Source: Paratinospora sagittata (taxonomy: Eukaryota; Streptophyta; Magnoliopsida; Ranunculales; Menispermaceae). From it: a stretch of 64,000 bases of DNA. Both the position numbers and the translations under genes were made by a program. The DNA lies in assembly GCA_035771175.1 (NCBI GenBank), contig CM069597.1:13241001-13305000 (forward strand), in the 5' to 3' direction. This document shows positions 33,501 through 46,743 of this stretch, one piece after another (positions within the stretch are counted from its first letter, which is position 1; the number at the start of each line of letters is the position of its first letter). The notes under the pieces are model-generated. The model ran no database searches and was not told the DNA's origin. It saw only the letters and a list, made by a program, of their open reading frames with translations.

Positions 33501-34072
33501 CTATATCTTGTAATGATACATGGCTTTGGCATAAAAGACTAACGCATGTTAGTATGGAAAACATATCTAGGTTAGTCAAGAATGATCTTGCCAAAGGTAT
33601 TCCAAAAGGAATATACTTAAAAGACAAAGTTTGTGAATCATGTCAATTGAATAAACATACAAGGTCATCTTTTAAGTGAAAAAAGTATTTATCTACTATT
33701 TGAGCTCTCGAATTGATTCACATGGATCTTTTAAGACCAACCAAAACACAAAGTTTAGGTGGTGAATCTTATGCATTTGTGATTATTGATGACTTTACCA
33801 GATTTACATGGATATTTTTATTAGCACATAAATCTGAAGTGTATGAATTGTTTGTCAAATTTTGTTGAAAAGTTGAAAATAAAAAGGGATATAAACTAAA
33901 CACAATTAGAAGTGATAAAGGAGGAAAATTTGTTAATAAAAATCTTAAAGAATTTTGTAAAAACCAAGGTTATACCCACAATCTTTCAGCCCCTAGGACA
34001 CCACAGCAAAATGGTGTAATTGAAAGAAAGAATAGAACATTACAAGAAATGTGTAGGACAATGCTTGGTGAA
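33501..34072 (+). pseudogene. copia 2 integrase, zinc domain and catalytic core
   Basis: Inserts cDNA into chromosomes. The HHCC zinc domain is intact at 33517-33676 (LWHKRLTHVS, then CESCQLNKH). The core follows a stop at 33679. The first Asp is in FVIIDDFTRFTWIF (about 33776-33817), the second in IRSDKGGKFVN (about 33906-33938), and the Glu in QQNGVIERKNRTLQEM (about 34005-34052). A stop at 33867 (within FVKFC*KVENKK) disables it. The frame is cut at 34072 by gypsy element 2 and resumes at 59039. Confidence 0.9.
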
Positions 34073-35397
34073 TGTCACACCCCGCATAAACGCGCCTAAA
34101 TCGAGGAAACACTCACAGGCAGGGCGCAAATGCATTGTAGCAATAACCGAGTACACAGGTACACAATTGAGTACAAGTCTAATTTCATTAATTTTAGAAT
34201 GTATTTTTGTACAAAATATGATTGAGGGAACATCCTCCCAAAATCTTCCTATAATTAACAAGGGTTACAAAATGTGGGCCCAAAAACCTCTACCCAGTCT
34301 ACCCTAAACTCCTGTGAAAAATTGGATAGCAACGGCGTGAGCTATTGCCCAATGGGTAAAATAGTTCGTAAATATGACAATTAATAAAGGAAACTTCATA
34401 ATCAAATATCACATATACACAACAAAACATCATAATTAGTACAACATGTATGTATGCATGATACCATCTCGTAACGGTTCCTGATTGTACGTCGCCCTGA
34501 GTTCACGTACAGATGTCTATCCCTAGGTAAACCTGAGTTCCCATTGTACGTCCCTTCCCAAGGTCATCACGTTAGATTCACGTATAGATGTCCATCCCCA
34601 GGAAATTCCAGATTCTCATTGTAAGTCCCTCTCTATGGAAATATCAAGAATAGTGAGCATTACTTCTAACTATTTTGTGGATCATGAACCACTTACGTCC
34701 CTAGGTGGTGTTTATGTATGATGCCAATGCATGAGCAGGTCCGATCTTTACTAACATTAGACAGGATTTAGCAGCGTCTGATGATTCTTATCAGGTCAGT
34801 ATCACCACGTGTAAAGTTAGGATGTAAAGTATCACTTGTACAAACAGATAGCTTCCAAATAAGACCAACCAGATCAGTCTCCAGTTGAGAGGTGGGACAC
34901 GAGGTCCACTTAAATACCAATCGTTTAGAGCAGCACGCTGCCTCCCGTTCACTATTTAAAGTTACTGAGGACAAGACTAAGTCTGGTTGAGTCAGATTGA
35001 CCACTAATCCAGCATAATAACAGTGTAATACATGAACTCCAAATAAACAGGCATACGTATGACATGTATGAACATTATACGCAATAATGCAGTGGAAATG
35101 AATAGTAGACATAACGATAAATGAATGTAAACTTTAATAAAAGTTATAAGACACGCAAACCTATGTTTCGTTCCCACCTTCAGATAAAATCTCCTTCTGG
35201 AACTGGCACTTTCTCCCGGGCAGAACCGCGAAGAGAATCTCTTAGAGAAAGTCTCAAAAAGAGAAGAGAGAAATCACAAGGAGAGCAAAAGAGAAGAGAG
35301 TGATTTGGTGTGAAAAATAACAAAGGGGGGGCTTTTTATAGCCAAAAGGTGCCCGAAGTTCTTTTTTTTTTTTGGTGTGCAACCCTGGGGTATTACA
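34073..35397 (-). repeat. gypsy 2 3' LTR
   Basis: 1325 bp; on the plus strand TGTCACACCCCGC to GGGGTATTACA. A minus-strand TATA-like GGCTATAAAAAGC lies near 35330-35342. Imperfect direct repeats with an ACGTACAGATGTC core are at 34490-34640. It aligns to 57701-59038 over its whole length with scattered changes. Confidence 0.9.
34490..34640. repeat. ACGTAC-core direct repeats in the gypsy 2 LTR
   Basis: About two units of roughly 70-75 bp carrying 'cacgtacagatgtc', 'atccc', 'agg' and 'cattgtacgtccct'. The same block is in the other LTR (58105-58255) and, reversed, in gypsy 3 (62945-63035), so it is old and kept in the family. Confidence 0.65.
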
Positions 35398-35743
35398 CTC
35401 TACCCCCTTAAAAGAATTTTGCCCTCGAAATTCAGTCCACGTAGTCATTATTGCTATTTGTGTGAGATTCACCGTCGTCATCATTCGCTAGCCAGGGTAG
35501 TTCCTGTAAGGTCCCTTAATAGCCCTATGGCCGGGGGAATCCTAAACATCATCAAACAATGGCGAACAAATGGAATCGAATTCTTCCTCAAAAGGTTCTG
35601 ACATTTGCCTCACAGATGGCGGCGTAGGGTACTACAAGTTGCAGTGTTTCAGAGGAGGGAGGTTGAGCGATGAAATGTTTTTTCGTGCAGTTGCCCGAAT
35701 TTGACCGCCTGACAATTTTGGTAGGAGATCTTGCCAGGATGAG
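35398..35743 (-). other. gypsy 2 distal internal region and polypurine tract
   Basis: On the minus strand, TAAGGGGGTAGAG (35398-35410) directly before the LTR is the polypurine tract. Just upstream the frame reads EFRGQNSFKG, in the usual position of the pol-distal tail of plant gypsy elements. The region continues beyond gypsy 1 at 46744. No other gene is seen. Confidence 0.7.
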
Positions 35744-38700
35744 TGTCACGACCCACTATACGTGACGTCATGACCGGCACGGGAACCTCCGAGTATACCT
35801 TCCGTCAGTACACCCGACGTCCTGTCAGCCTAAAATACATATGCGAATCCCCAAAAAGAAATAAAAGTACATCCTTAACAACCAACTAACATGATCATAA
35901 TGAAATAAAATAATACTTCTCCAAATTACCAAATATAAAATTCCAAAGTATTTCAAAATGATACAAAATCCAACACATCCCAACTATGTGTTAAATATAC
36001 AATTACTAGGTGTTATCATGTACATAGTTATCAAAATCCAAAACTAAATGTACAACACCTACATGAGACAAAAACAAGGGACGCTCCGCAGTCAAGCCTT
36101 CCCTTTTCCTTTTCTATCAGATCCTGAAAGAAGATGGTGAGGTGTGAGCTACAGCCAGCTCAGTGAATGTTATATACAAGTGGCATATACGTGCATTTAT
36201 AAAACATGGTAAGATCATAAATCATTGAAATATCATGATGACAAAATAGATTACATACATGCTAACATAATGGATCAAGTCATACATAAGCCAATGCATA
36301 ACATTTGAAGTCATGCTCATTCAATCCTAACACCTCCTGAGTACGGGGGTTCAAGGCTGGTGTGCTACACACAGTACCTGAACACACACTCAATACTCGT
36401 ATCCTAATAGGATTTTTGGGGCTGTGCAGCACGTAAGATTAGCCTAAACTAACCTACCCATACACAAGCCATAAAACCCTCTGCCAGGTACACAACTGGG
36501 ATCGCCGCTAAACTTACGAGAATTCCCAAAAAGAAGAAATTCCAAGTAGGAGCCTCAACCCAAATTGTCATCCCAATGAATTATGCTCAAATGTATTTCA
36601 TGGAATATTAAAACATGTATACCATCATACATAAGCATTTAAAACATTTCTATACTACAATGCCACATTTAAATAATCCAAAAGTAAAAGAACACTCACC
36701 CTTGATGGGTTAAGTCTAGCCAATTCAATCACCAACACTCTTCAATTGACTAAACAGGTTCAAGATCAATCACAAGACCTGGAAATAACATGGTTCACAC
36801 AACTGAAAATCAGTCATAAAGTGTGTCAAAACCCCATGTTCAAACCCAATCTAAAGTCAATTAGATTCTAAATTGATTACCCCCTCGAGCCAATTTCCTT
36901 ATTGCTCAACTTAATCATTTAGACTCAATTAAACTGAGATTGACCTTAATTGAATGTAATAGGGTGATTCCATGATCCAACCACTAATATACATGACATT
37001 CAATTATAATTAGGGTCAATCAGACTATACATCAAGTCAATTTTATCAATTGACCAAGTCTTGGTCAAAATCCCCAATTAGGCCAATATAAAACATAAGA
37101 TCAAAATGAACTAAGTCATATCAATTTAACATAGGTTCTAACATTTTAAACCCATGATTCTACTCCATTTGGGTCCAATTAAACAATCCCCAAGTCAATT
37201 TCATAAATTGACTTGCTTTGGGTGAAAAGTCTCAATTTGGGCAAAATCCCCAAATTACATGCAAAATTGCCAAAGTACATGAAAAATACCAAATACTTAG
37301 CCTAGATCAAAATTAGTCAACCTTAGGGTGTCCATTATGAGAACCCACTGAATTCAATAATCAAACAACCCTAATCATGTCCAATAAGACCTACATTGCA
37401 TAATTTTCCAGACTTTATATCAAGAGCATCAAAAGCCCCAAATCTGGAAATTTTCATGCACAGGCCATATTGCCAATTTTACACTAGGCCACCATGTTCA
37501 GCCATGAATTTTACTGCTCTTGCAACATGGAATCATCCACAATGCCACCTAGAACAACATAGTTGACATGCATGACTTTTGGAAAAGCCTAAGGCCATGA
37601 ACCAAACAATGACCATTTACACTAAACCATATGATTTCACCATTAAAATCTCAAGCTAAATACATGAATCAATCCCTAATACTGATCAGTCCATCATAGA
37701 TGGCATGCAAAGCTTAAGTCAAAGTCTAGGTCAATGAACCAAGACTAGGTCATTTGTACTGAACCCTACCAATTTCTTGCTAGAAATTGGGGCTTTTGCC
37801 TTTAGAGGGTTCCCAACACACTCTAAACACACATATCAAACATGCAAAGCATTTGAACAATATTTGATTTCCACTACCCCTTCAAATCTGGGTTTCATAC
37901 AATGCATGCATCAAAACAACACTAGCATGCATGAACCAAAGAGATTGAAGGAAGAACAATGAGGAAAAACATGCAAACTTTAGGAATTTTGAGCAAAATC
38001 CACCAACCGTAGGTTTCCTCTCATTTTCTCCTCTTCTCCTCTTCAGCTCCTTTCTCTCTTCTCTAGCTCCTTTCTATCTTTTCTAGCTGAGAAATGAGCA
38101 AATGATCCTAAAATTACGTTTTGGTTGCTTAAATAGATAAGCTTGGGCCCACAACTAAAAGTTGCCCAAAAACTATCAAAAAAATAGTTTTCTGTTGCAA
38201 TACTTGCACTTAGATAGTCCATTTCTTGCAAAATACCCACCAATTTAACATCTTAACCGTACAAAAGTTGCATTAGTCAGTTACCAACATTTTGGTAAAT
38301 TTCAACTCAATCCAACAATGGGATTGCGAGATTTAACTGTTTGATCAAAACTGCGCAAGAAAATCTAAAAATTTGTGAAACAGTGTTTGAAGTCTTATAA
38401 CTCATAGTAGGTAACTCCTATCAAGATCTTCACCGTTCATAATCAAGATCTATCTTATAAGAATGAGCTGACAAAATTTCAGCTCAATCGGACCAGGATC
38501 TAAGAGATCACACCATTGATGTAATTTGTGACAGAAATCTCTTCCTCCATGGAGAGAGCTCCACTGGATCCAAAACACCGTTTTCGACATGTTTTGACGT
38601 CGAACGGGTCTCCGATGGTACCAAAACTTCATGCGCACTCTTTATGACTTAAAATCATGCAAAGACACTCGAACTTACGTGTTTTGAGCATCAAAATATA

Positions 38701-38789
38701 TATACACATACGTATACGAATACGTATACGTGTACTCTACGGGTACACTATGGGTCAAAATGACGTCACCTAAAGACACGGGTGCTACA
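35744..38789 (-). repeat. gypsy 1 3' LTR
   Basis: On the plus strand TGTCACGACCCAC to GGGTGCTACA. Minus-strand TATA-like CTATTTAAGC is at 38127-38136. Near the U3 end it has overlapping CGTATACG palindromes (38698-38735). It is closely related to LTR B and more distantly to A, C, E and I. Confidence 0.93.
38698..38735. repeat. CGTATACG palindrome cluster at the gypsy 1 U3 end
   Basis: Two TACGTATACG units within 38 bases in the 3' LTR. The other LTR (46645-46682) keeps a decayed version with point changes. Confidence 0.6.
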
Positions 38790-38801
38790 ACTCTCCCCAA
38801 C
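38790..38801 (-). other. gypsy 1 polypurine tract
   Basis: The minus strand reads AGTTGGGGAGAGT ending at the LTR boundary, the expected plus-strand primer. Confidence 0.85.
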
Positions 38802-38846
38802 TTAGGAATATTTTTTTCCTCAAAAATAAAAGCAAGAGAACTAACC

Positions 38847-41800
38847 TCAGTCGGTAAAGAGGTCGGGGAATTGCTCCCTTATCTGTTCCTCGCGCTCCTA
38901 GGTTTGCTTTTCATTATTGTGGAATTGCCATCTGACTCGCACAAGCGGGATTTCCTTATTTCTCAATTTCTGAACACTACGAGCCACAATCTGAATAGGC
39001 AACTCCTCATAAGTCATATCCTCCCCAACTTGCAGATGACTCACATCAAACCCATGAGCTGGATCGGGATAAGACTCCTTCAATGGATCCTCATTAAACT
39101 TCCTCAGCATCGATACGTGGAATACATCATGAACACCCTCGAGCTGAGAAGGTAGAGCCAACATGTACGCTACTGGTCCAATCCTCTCAACAATCTAGAA
39201 TGGCCCAATAAACCTAGGGGCAAGTTTCCCACTGACACCGAACCTCTTCTGACCTTGAGTGGTGAGACCTTAAGCAAAACTAGATTTCCTACTGCAAACT
39301 CTAACGGCCGATGTCGGTTATCATAATAACTTTTTTGCCTGTCCTGAGCTGACTTCAGCCTCTGCCGAATCAGCTTGACTTTCTCAGTCTGCTCAACAAC
39401 TGCATTAGGGCCCCATAACTGCGTATCACCCACCTCGTACCAACAAGTTGGAGATCTACAGGGTCTTTCATACAAAGCCTCATACGGTGCCATACTGATG
39501 CTAGCCTGATAACTGTTGTTGTAAGCAAATTCACACAAGGGCAAATGCTCACCCCAACCACCACCGAACTCTAAAATGCAAGACCTGAGCATATCCTCCA
39601 GCATCTGAATCACTCTCTCGGACTGACCATCTATCTGAGGATGAAATGTTGTACTGAGTCAGAGGCAGGTCCCAAATCGAGTCTGTAAGGCCTGCCAAAA
39701 CCTTGATGTAAATCGTGGATCTCGATCCGACACGATAGACAAGGGCACTCCATGCAATCTCACGATCTCTCTCACATATAATCTACTCAGTCTATCCGCA
39801 GAGTCCCTGACGCTCATAGGAAGGAAGTGCGCACTCTTGGTCAATCTATCGACCACAACCCAAATGACATCAAATCTTCCCTGAGACCTCGACAATCCCA
39901 TGATGAAAGCTATTGTGATGTGTTCCCATTTCCACTCGGGTATGGGCAATGGTTGCATCTGACCTCCAGGTTTCCGGTGTTCAGCCTTAACCTGCTGACA
40001 CACCTCACATCTCTGCACATACTCAACAATACTCTTCGTCATCTCGTGCCACCATACAGATCTCTTCATGTCATGGTACATCTTGGTAGCCCCTGGATGA
40101 ACAGTATACTGAGACCTGTGAGCCTTTCGAAGTATCTCAGCACGCAACTCAGCATCATATGGGACCCATAGTCTCTCTCTATACCGCAAGACATCATCTA
40201 GACCAATCTGCCAATCGGCCTGGTCAACATTGTCTGCGTATCCACGATACATGTCATAATCTGGACAATGTTCCTGTAAATATCTAACCTGCGGAATATG
40301 GGCATCCGCAAGCTGCACGTGCATCTGAGCACATATCTCAGTAAGTGGTGCGTTCGAGAGTATACTCATCATAGTCACTTTCTCAAGTAAATGCCACTGT
40401 TGGGCCATTTGAAAAGCAACCACCTGAGTCCCTGCTCACCTACGGCTCAAAGCATCAGCCACAACATTGGCTTTGCCAGGATGATACTCCAAAGAGAAAT
40501 CATAATCCTTTAGTAACTCGAACCATCTCCTCTAGCGCATATTCGGCTCCTTCTGATCAAAGAGGTACTTCAAACTCTCGTGATCAGAAAACAAAGTGAA
40601 CCTCTCACCATAAAGGTAATGCCTCCATAGCTTCAGTGCAAATACAATAGCGGCTAGCTCCAAATCATGCACAGGGTAGTTGTGCTCATGCACCTTAAGT
40701 TGTCTAGATGCATATGCAACCACTCGACCCTCCTGCATCAGTACACATCCCAGACCTAAGAGTGATGCATCAGTATAAATTACCAACTCTTTCCCAGGCT
40801 CTGGAAGAATCAACACTGGAGCTGTAGTCAACCTCTTTTTCAACTCACTGAAAGCCCTCTCACAGGCATCTGACCACGTGAAGGCCACGCTCTTCTGAGT
40901 CAGCTTAGTCATCGGCGTGGATATTGTGAAAAAGTCTTTCACGAACTTCCTGTAATAGCCAACCAAACCCAGAAAGCTACGAATCTCGGTCACTGTGGTA
41001 GGTCTTGGCCAATCAATGATTGCCTCAACCTTAGCAGAATCAACAGAAATACCCTCTGCACTAACCACATGACCCAAGAATTTCATCTCAGTCATCCAGA
41101 AATCACACTTGCTCAGCTTGGCATACAACCTATGCTCCAACAATGTCTGTAAAGTAACTCTGAGATGACGCTCATGATCCTCTCTTGTCTTAGAATAGAC
41201 TAGGATATCATCGATGAAGACTATAATGAACTGGTCAAGGTACGGCCTAAACACTCTCTACATCAGATCCATGAACATAGCTGGTGCATTAGTCAACCCG
41301 AAGGGCATCACCAGAAACTCGTAATGTCCATACCTCGCCTGAAAAGCAGTCTTCGGCACATCCTCATCTCTAAACCTCAACTGATGGTACCCAGACCTCA
41401 AGTCAATCTTCGAAAAGAACTTGGCCCCAATCAGTTGGTCAAACAAGTCATCAATACGAGGAAGTAGATATTTGTTCTTCACAGTTACCTTATTCAGTTG
41501 ACGGTAGTCTATACACAAACGAAGACTCCCATCTTTTTTCTTGACGAACAACACAGGCGCTCCCCAAGGTGACATGCTAGGGGAAATAAATCCCTTGTCC
41601 ATCAGCTCATCAAGCTGGGCTCTGAGTTCATTCAACTCTTTCGGTGCCATACGATACGGTGGAATGGAAATTGGTTTAGTCCCGGGCATCAACTCAATGA
41701 TAAAGTCTACCTCTCGCCTCGGCGGCAAGCCAGGTAACTCATCAAGAAAGACCTCTGGGTACTTGCAGACTATAAGAATGTCTGCTAGCTGAATACCCTG

Positions 41801-42339
41801 ACTCACATCATCCACTGGCGTCAAACTCGCCATCGTAGCAACCTCATCATTAGTGGCTAATCTACCCTGGGTAGGTGGTCTCGATGCAGTCCTGCCTCGA
41901 AAGACGAAGGCTGGCTCTCCTGGTATCTGAAAGATAACCCTCTTGCCGAAGCAATCAATGTGAGCGTGATACGCTGCCAGTCAATCCATACCCAAAATGG
42001 CATCAAACTCTAGGACCTCTAAGACTCTAAGGTCAACAGACATCTCGTGGTCTTCGAATCTCACAATGCATCCCACACATACCATATTAGGGTAAATTCT
42101 CTCACCGGCCGCCGTCTCAAAATCAACGGCGTACTAGTCCTAACGGTACACAATATCAAACTATCTACTACACCACCAGAAATAAATGACAGAGTAGAAC
42201 CAGCATCAATCAAGACATACATCAAAGAATTGCAAATGCTGATTGTACCTTCTATTAGTTGCTTGCTAGCCTCGGGATCTGCCTGTGTCACAGCTCTGGC
42301 CTGCTCTCTGGTAAGTGCAGCTGTAGATCTAAACTGACC
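38847..42339 (-). pseudogene. gypsy 1 pol (protease, RT, RNase H, integrase, chromodomain-like)
   Basis: Tekay-type pol. The protease motif reads DAG (42200-42208) in LIDAGSTLSFIS, where retroelement proteases have DTG or DSG. A frame change follows near 42061. RT (41833-41000) has [23 protein letters not shown] and the catalytic FIDD (about 41203-41220). RNase H is at about 40795-40590 ([10 protein letters not shown], then [10 protein letters not shown]). Integrase has the HHCC domain (about 40125-39995), then [10 protein letters not shown] where the first catalytic Asp is replaced by Ala, [10 protein letters not shown] with the second Asp, and DGQSERVIQMLEDML with the Glu. The end has HDVFHVSMLRK and a chromodomain-like PLVRVRWQFHNNE segment. 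Stops are at about 41257, 40531, 40424 and 39656. Confidence 0.92.
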
Positions 42340-43476
42340 AAAATGCATCCTCTGTGGACATTGGTTCCTCTTATGCCCTGGAGCCCCACAACCATAACAC
42401 ACAATCGGCCTAGGTGCTCTAGATGCAGAAGATACAGCCTGCGACCCGATTCCGGCTGTCTGCTATCCACCAGATCTGACAAAACTCTGTTGTTGCTGCT
42501 GGGATTGACTAAAAATCCGAACACTGTGGCCCGCAGCTGGTGGTACCACTGATACTGGAGCAGAGGCTACAGATGCCTCATATCCACTGCCGCTGAATCT
42601 TAGCCTCTTATTACGTCGGCCTCTCCTGCCACTGAAATACTGTGCCTCTGATCCTGCCTGTTGAGTCTGAACTGTAGGAGCTGCGGGTGCCTGGACTGCT
42701 GCAGGTAACCTCATCCGAGAATTGGCCTCTGCGGCCTCAAAATATGCGGCCTGCCCCATAGCTTGCGCATCGGTCTGCACGCCAGCCAGTGCCAAACCCT
42801 CACGGATACGGTCTCTGAAACCATCCCGTATCCTCTGCATCCTCAGCTCATTGGTAGAAACCATCTCTGGAGCGAAGAGTGCCAACCTGTTGAACTCTTG
42901 CTCGTACTCTCTCACGGACATGTTGCCCTGGGTCAGATGTAAAAATTGGATCCGACGTTGATCCCTCTCGGCTGGTGGATAGAACTCTACAAAAAATAAC
43001 TCATTGAATCTAGTCCAGGTCCAGACCTCGCCCTTGAGACGCTCCACCCGTTCCCACCATTTGTTAGCCTTGTCAATTAGCTTAAACCTGGCAAGCATGA
43101 CCTTATCATGCTCAAGCGCCCTCATATCGCTGAAAATGGTCTCCAAACGAGTCAACCAACCCTCAACAAGCTCTAAATCAAGACCTCCCGGAAACTCAGC
43201 AGGATTCCGATTCTTAAAGGCTTTCATAACTCTCTCATAGCGGTCCTTCTCTGCCCGCTCAGCCTCAGTCTCCCCAGCTACGACATGCTGGACCCCAGCT
43301 GGTCTTGCCTGCTCTGTCTGATCCCCTACTACTGTTGCCACACTACTGTCCTCTACAGCCACTGCTCCATCATCCTGCGGTGGTGGCCTAACACCTTGCC
43401 TACGGCCTAGCAACTCAAGAATCTGGGCCTGCTGCTGCTGAGTGGCCTCTAAGAATGCCTCTATACGCCTAATCAT
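42340..43476 (-). pseudogene. gypsy 1 gag (retrotransposon gag, zinc knuckle)
   Basis: Capsid/nucleocapsid protein. Starts at ATG 43476 about 190 bases after the PBS. A Gln-rich N-terminal helix (FLEATQQQQAQILELLG) is followed by a Retrotrans_gag domain (FPGGLDLELVEGWLTRLETI to FNRLALFAPEMVSTNELRMQ, about 43200-42830) and a basic linker. The CX2CX4HX4C knuckle CYGCGAPGHKRNQC lies at about 42355-42396. One in-frame stop at about 42463-42465 lies between capsid and knuckle; otherwise the frame is open for 337 codons, the longest coding stretch in the window. Confidence 0.92.
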
Positions 43477-43673
43477 TCCTCTGGGTCCATGGCTGATCCT
43501 GTTTTTTCTTCTCTTATAAATATCTGAAATTCACAATAAGGAAGAGCTCAATCAGGATGACAATCCAGGAAAAGTTACCCCCTAAGATAACTACCCAAAA
43601 TCATACTCATAAAGGCAATCATAATATCTTATAAGTTTTTTATTCTTTTAAGGATTTTAAACCTAAAACACTC

Positions 43674-43685
43674 GCTCTGATACCA
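43674..43685 (-). other. gypsy 1 primer-binding site
   Basis: The minus strand reads TGGTATCAGAGC, four bases inside the 5' LTR end; an exact Met-tRNA complement. Confidence 0.95.
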
Positions 43686-43689
43686 TAGT

Positions 43690-46600
43690 TGTCACGACCC
43701 ACTATACGTGACGTCATGACTGGCACGGGAACCTCCGAGTATACCCTCCATCGGTACACCCGACGTCCCGTCAGCCTAAAATACATATACGAATCCCCAA
43801 AAAAAAAATAAAAGTACATCCTTAACAACCAACTAACATGATCATAATGAAAATAAAATAATACTTCTCCAAATTACCAAATATAAAATTCCAAAGTCTT
43901 CAAAATGATACAAAATCCAACACATCCCAACTATGTGTTAAATATACAATTACTAGGTGTTATCATGTACATAGTTATCAAAATCCAAAACTAAATGTAC
44001 AACACCAACATGAGACAAAAACAAGGGACGCTCCGCAGTCAAGCCTTTCCTTTTCCTTTTCTATCAGATCCTGAAAGAAGATGGCGAGGTGTGAGCTACA
44101 GCCAGCTCAGTGAATGTTATATACAAGTGGCATATACGTGCATTTATAAAACATGGTAAGATCATAAATCATTGAAATATCATGATGACGAAATAGATTA
44201 CATACATGCCAACATAATGGATCAAGTCATACATAAGACAATGCATAACATTTGAAGTCATGCTCATGCAATCCTAACACCTCCTGAGTACGGGGGTTCA
44301 AGGCTGGAGCGCTACACACAGTACCTGAACACACACTCAATACTCGTATCCTAATAGGATTTTTGGGGCTGTGCAGCACGTAAGATTAGTCTAAACTAAC
44401 CTACCCATACACAAGCCATAAAACCTTCTGCCTGGTACACAACTGGGATCATCGCTAGACTTACGAGAATTCCCAAAAAGAAGAAATTCCAAGTAGGAGC
44501 CTCAACCCAAATTGTCATCCCAATGAATTATGCTCAAATGTATTTCATGAAATATTAAAACATGTATACCATCATACATAAGCATTTAAAACATTTCTAT
44601 ACTACAATGTCACATATAAATAATCCAAAAGTAAAAGAACACTCACCCTTGATTGGCTAAGTCTAGCCAATCCAATCACCAACACTCTCCAATTGACTAA
44701 ACAGGTTCAAGATCAATCACAAGACCTGAAAATAACATGGTTCACACAACTGAAAAACGGTCATAAAGTGTGTCAAAACCCCATGTTCAAACCCAATCTA
44801 AAGTCAATTAGATTCTAAATTGATTACCCCCTCGAGCCAATTTCCATATTGCTCAACTTAATCATTTAGACTCAATTAAACTGAGATTGGCCTTAATTGA
44901 ATGTAATAGGGTGATTCCATGATCCAACCACTAATATACATGACATTCAATTATAATTAGGGTCAATCAGACTATACATCAAGTCAATTTTATCAATTGA
45001 CCAAGTCTTGGTCAAAATCCCCAATTAGGCCAATATAAAACATAAGATCAAAATGAACTAAGTCATATCAATTTAACATAGGTTCTAACATTTTAAACCC
45101 ATGATTCTACTCCATTTGGGTCCAATTAAACAATCCCCAAGTCAATTTCATAAATTGACTTGCTTTGGGTGAAAAGTCTCAATTTGGGCAAAATCCCCAA
45201 ATTACATGCAAAATTGCCAAAGTACATGAAAAATACCAAATACTTAGCCTAGATCAAAATTAGTCAACCTTAGGGTGTCCATTATGAGAACCCACTGAAT
45301 TCAATAATCAAACAACCCTAATCATGTCCAATAAGACCTACATTGCATAATTTTCCAGACTTTATATCAAGAGCATCAAAAGCCCCAAATCTGGAAATTT
45401 TCATGCACAGGCCATATTGCCAATTTTACACTAGGCCACCATGTTCAGCCATGAATTTTACTGATCTTGCAACATGGAATCATCCACAATGCCACCTAGA
45501 ACAACATAGTTGACATGCATGACTTTTGGAAAAGCCTAAGGCCATGAACCAAACAATGACCATTTACACTAAACCATATGATTTCACCATTAAAATCTCA
45601 AGCTAAATACATGAATCAATCCCTAATACTGATCAGTCCATCATAGATGGCATGCAAAGCTTAAGTCAAAGTCTAGGTCAATGAACCAAGACTAGGTCAT
45701 TTGTACTAAACCCTACCAATTTCTTGCTAGAAATTGGGGCTTTTGCCTTTAGAGGGTTCCCAACACACTCTAAACACACATATCAAACATGCAAAGCATT
45801 TGAACAATATTTGATTTCCACTACCCCTTCAAATCTGGGTTTCATACAATGCATGCATCAAAACAACACTAGCATGCATGAACCAAAGATATTGAAGGAA
45901 AAACAATGAGGAAAAACATGCAAACCTTAGGGATTTTGAACAAAATCCACCAACCCTAGGTTTCCTCTCCTTTTCTCCTCGTCTCCTCTTTAGCTCCTTT
46001 CTCTCTTCTCCAGCTCCTTTCTCTCTTTTCTGGCTGAAAAATGAGCAAATGATCCTAAAATTACGTTTTGGTTGCTTAAATAAATAAACTTGGGCCCACA
46101 ACTAAAAGTTGCCCAAAAACTATCAAAAAAACAGTTTTTTGTTGAAATACTTGCATTTAGATAGTCCATTTCTTGCAAACTACCAACCAATTTAACATCT
46201 TAACCGTACAAAAGTTGAATTAGTCAGTTATTAACATTCTGGTAAACGTTCAACTCAATCCAACGGTGGGATTGCGAGAGCTAACTCTTTGATCAAAACT
46301 GCGTAAGAAAATTTGAAAATCTATGAAACAGTGTTTGGAGTCTTATAACTCATAGTCGGTAACTCCTATCAAGATCGTCACCGTTCATAATCAAGATCTA
46401 TCATATGAGAATGAGCTGAAAAAAGTTCAGCTCAATCGGACCACGGATCTATGAGATCAAACCATTGATGTAATTTGTGACAGAAATATCTTCCTCAATG
46501 GAGAGAGCTCCACTGGATCCAAAACACCGTCTTCGACATGTTTTGACGTCGAACGGGTCTCCGATGGTACCAAAACTTCATGCGCACTCTTTATGACTTA

Positions 46601-46738
46601 AAATCATGCAAAGACACTCGAACTTACGTGTTTTGAGCATCAAAATACATATACACATACATATACGAATAGGTATACGTGTACTCTACGAGTACACTAT
46701 GGGTCAAAATGACGTCACCTAAAGGCACGGGTGCTACA
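43690..46738 (-). repeat. gypsy 1 5' LTR
   Basis: 3049 bp partner of 35744-38789. Divergence between the two is uneven: almost none across 44750-45840, much more across about 45890-46500. The TATA region at about 46071-46080 has one change from its partner. Confidence 0.93.
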
Positions 46739-46743
46739 ATGAG

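Larger units (their letters stand above)
35744..46738 (-). mobile_element. Ty3/gypsy element 1 (Tekay chromovirus, structurally complete)
   Basis: 10,995 bp with LTRs of 3046 bp (35744-38789) and 3049 bp (43690-46738) and exact target duplications atgag (35739-35743 and 46739-46743). On the minus strand: 5' LTR, PBS, gag with zinc knuckle, protease, RT, RNase H, integrase with GPY/F-like and chromodomain-like end, polypurine tract, 3' LTR. It is the most complete element here but has stops and a catalytic change in integrase. It lies in the post-pol region of gypsy 2. Confidence 0.95.

Noticed and set aside
37777..38243. Small ORFs inside gypsy 1 LTRs (also 45724-46190)
   Set aside because: They occur in both LTRs, are short, match nothing and lie in U3 near the TATA region.
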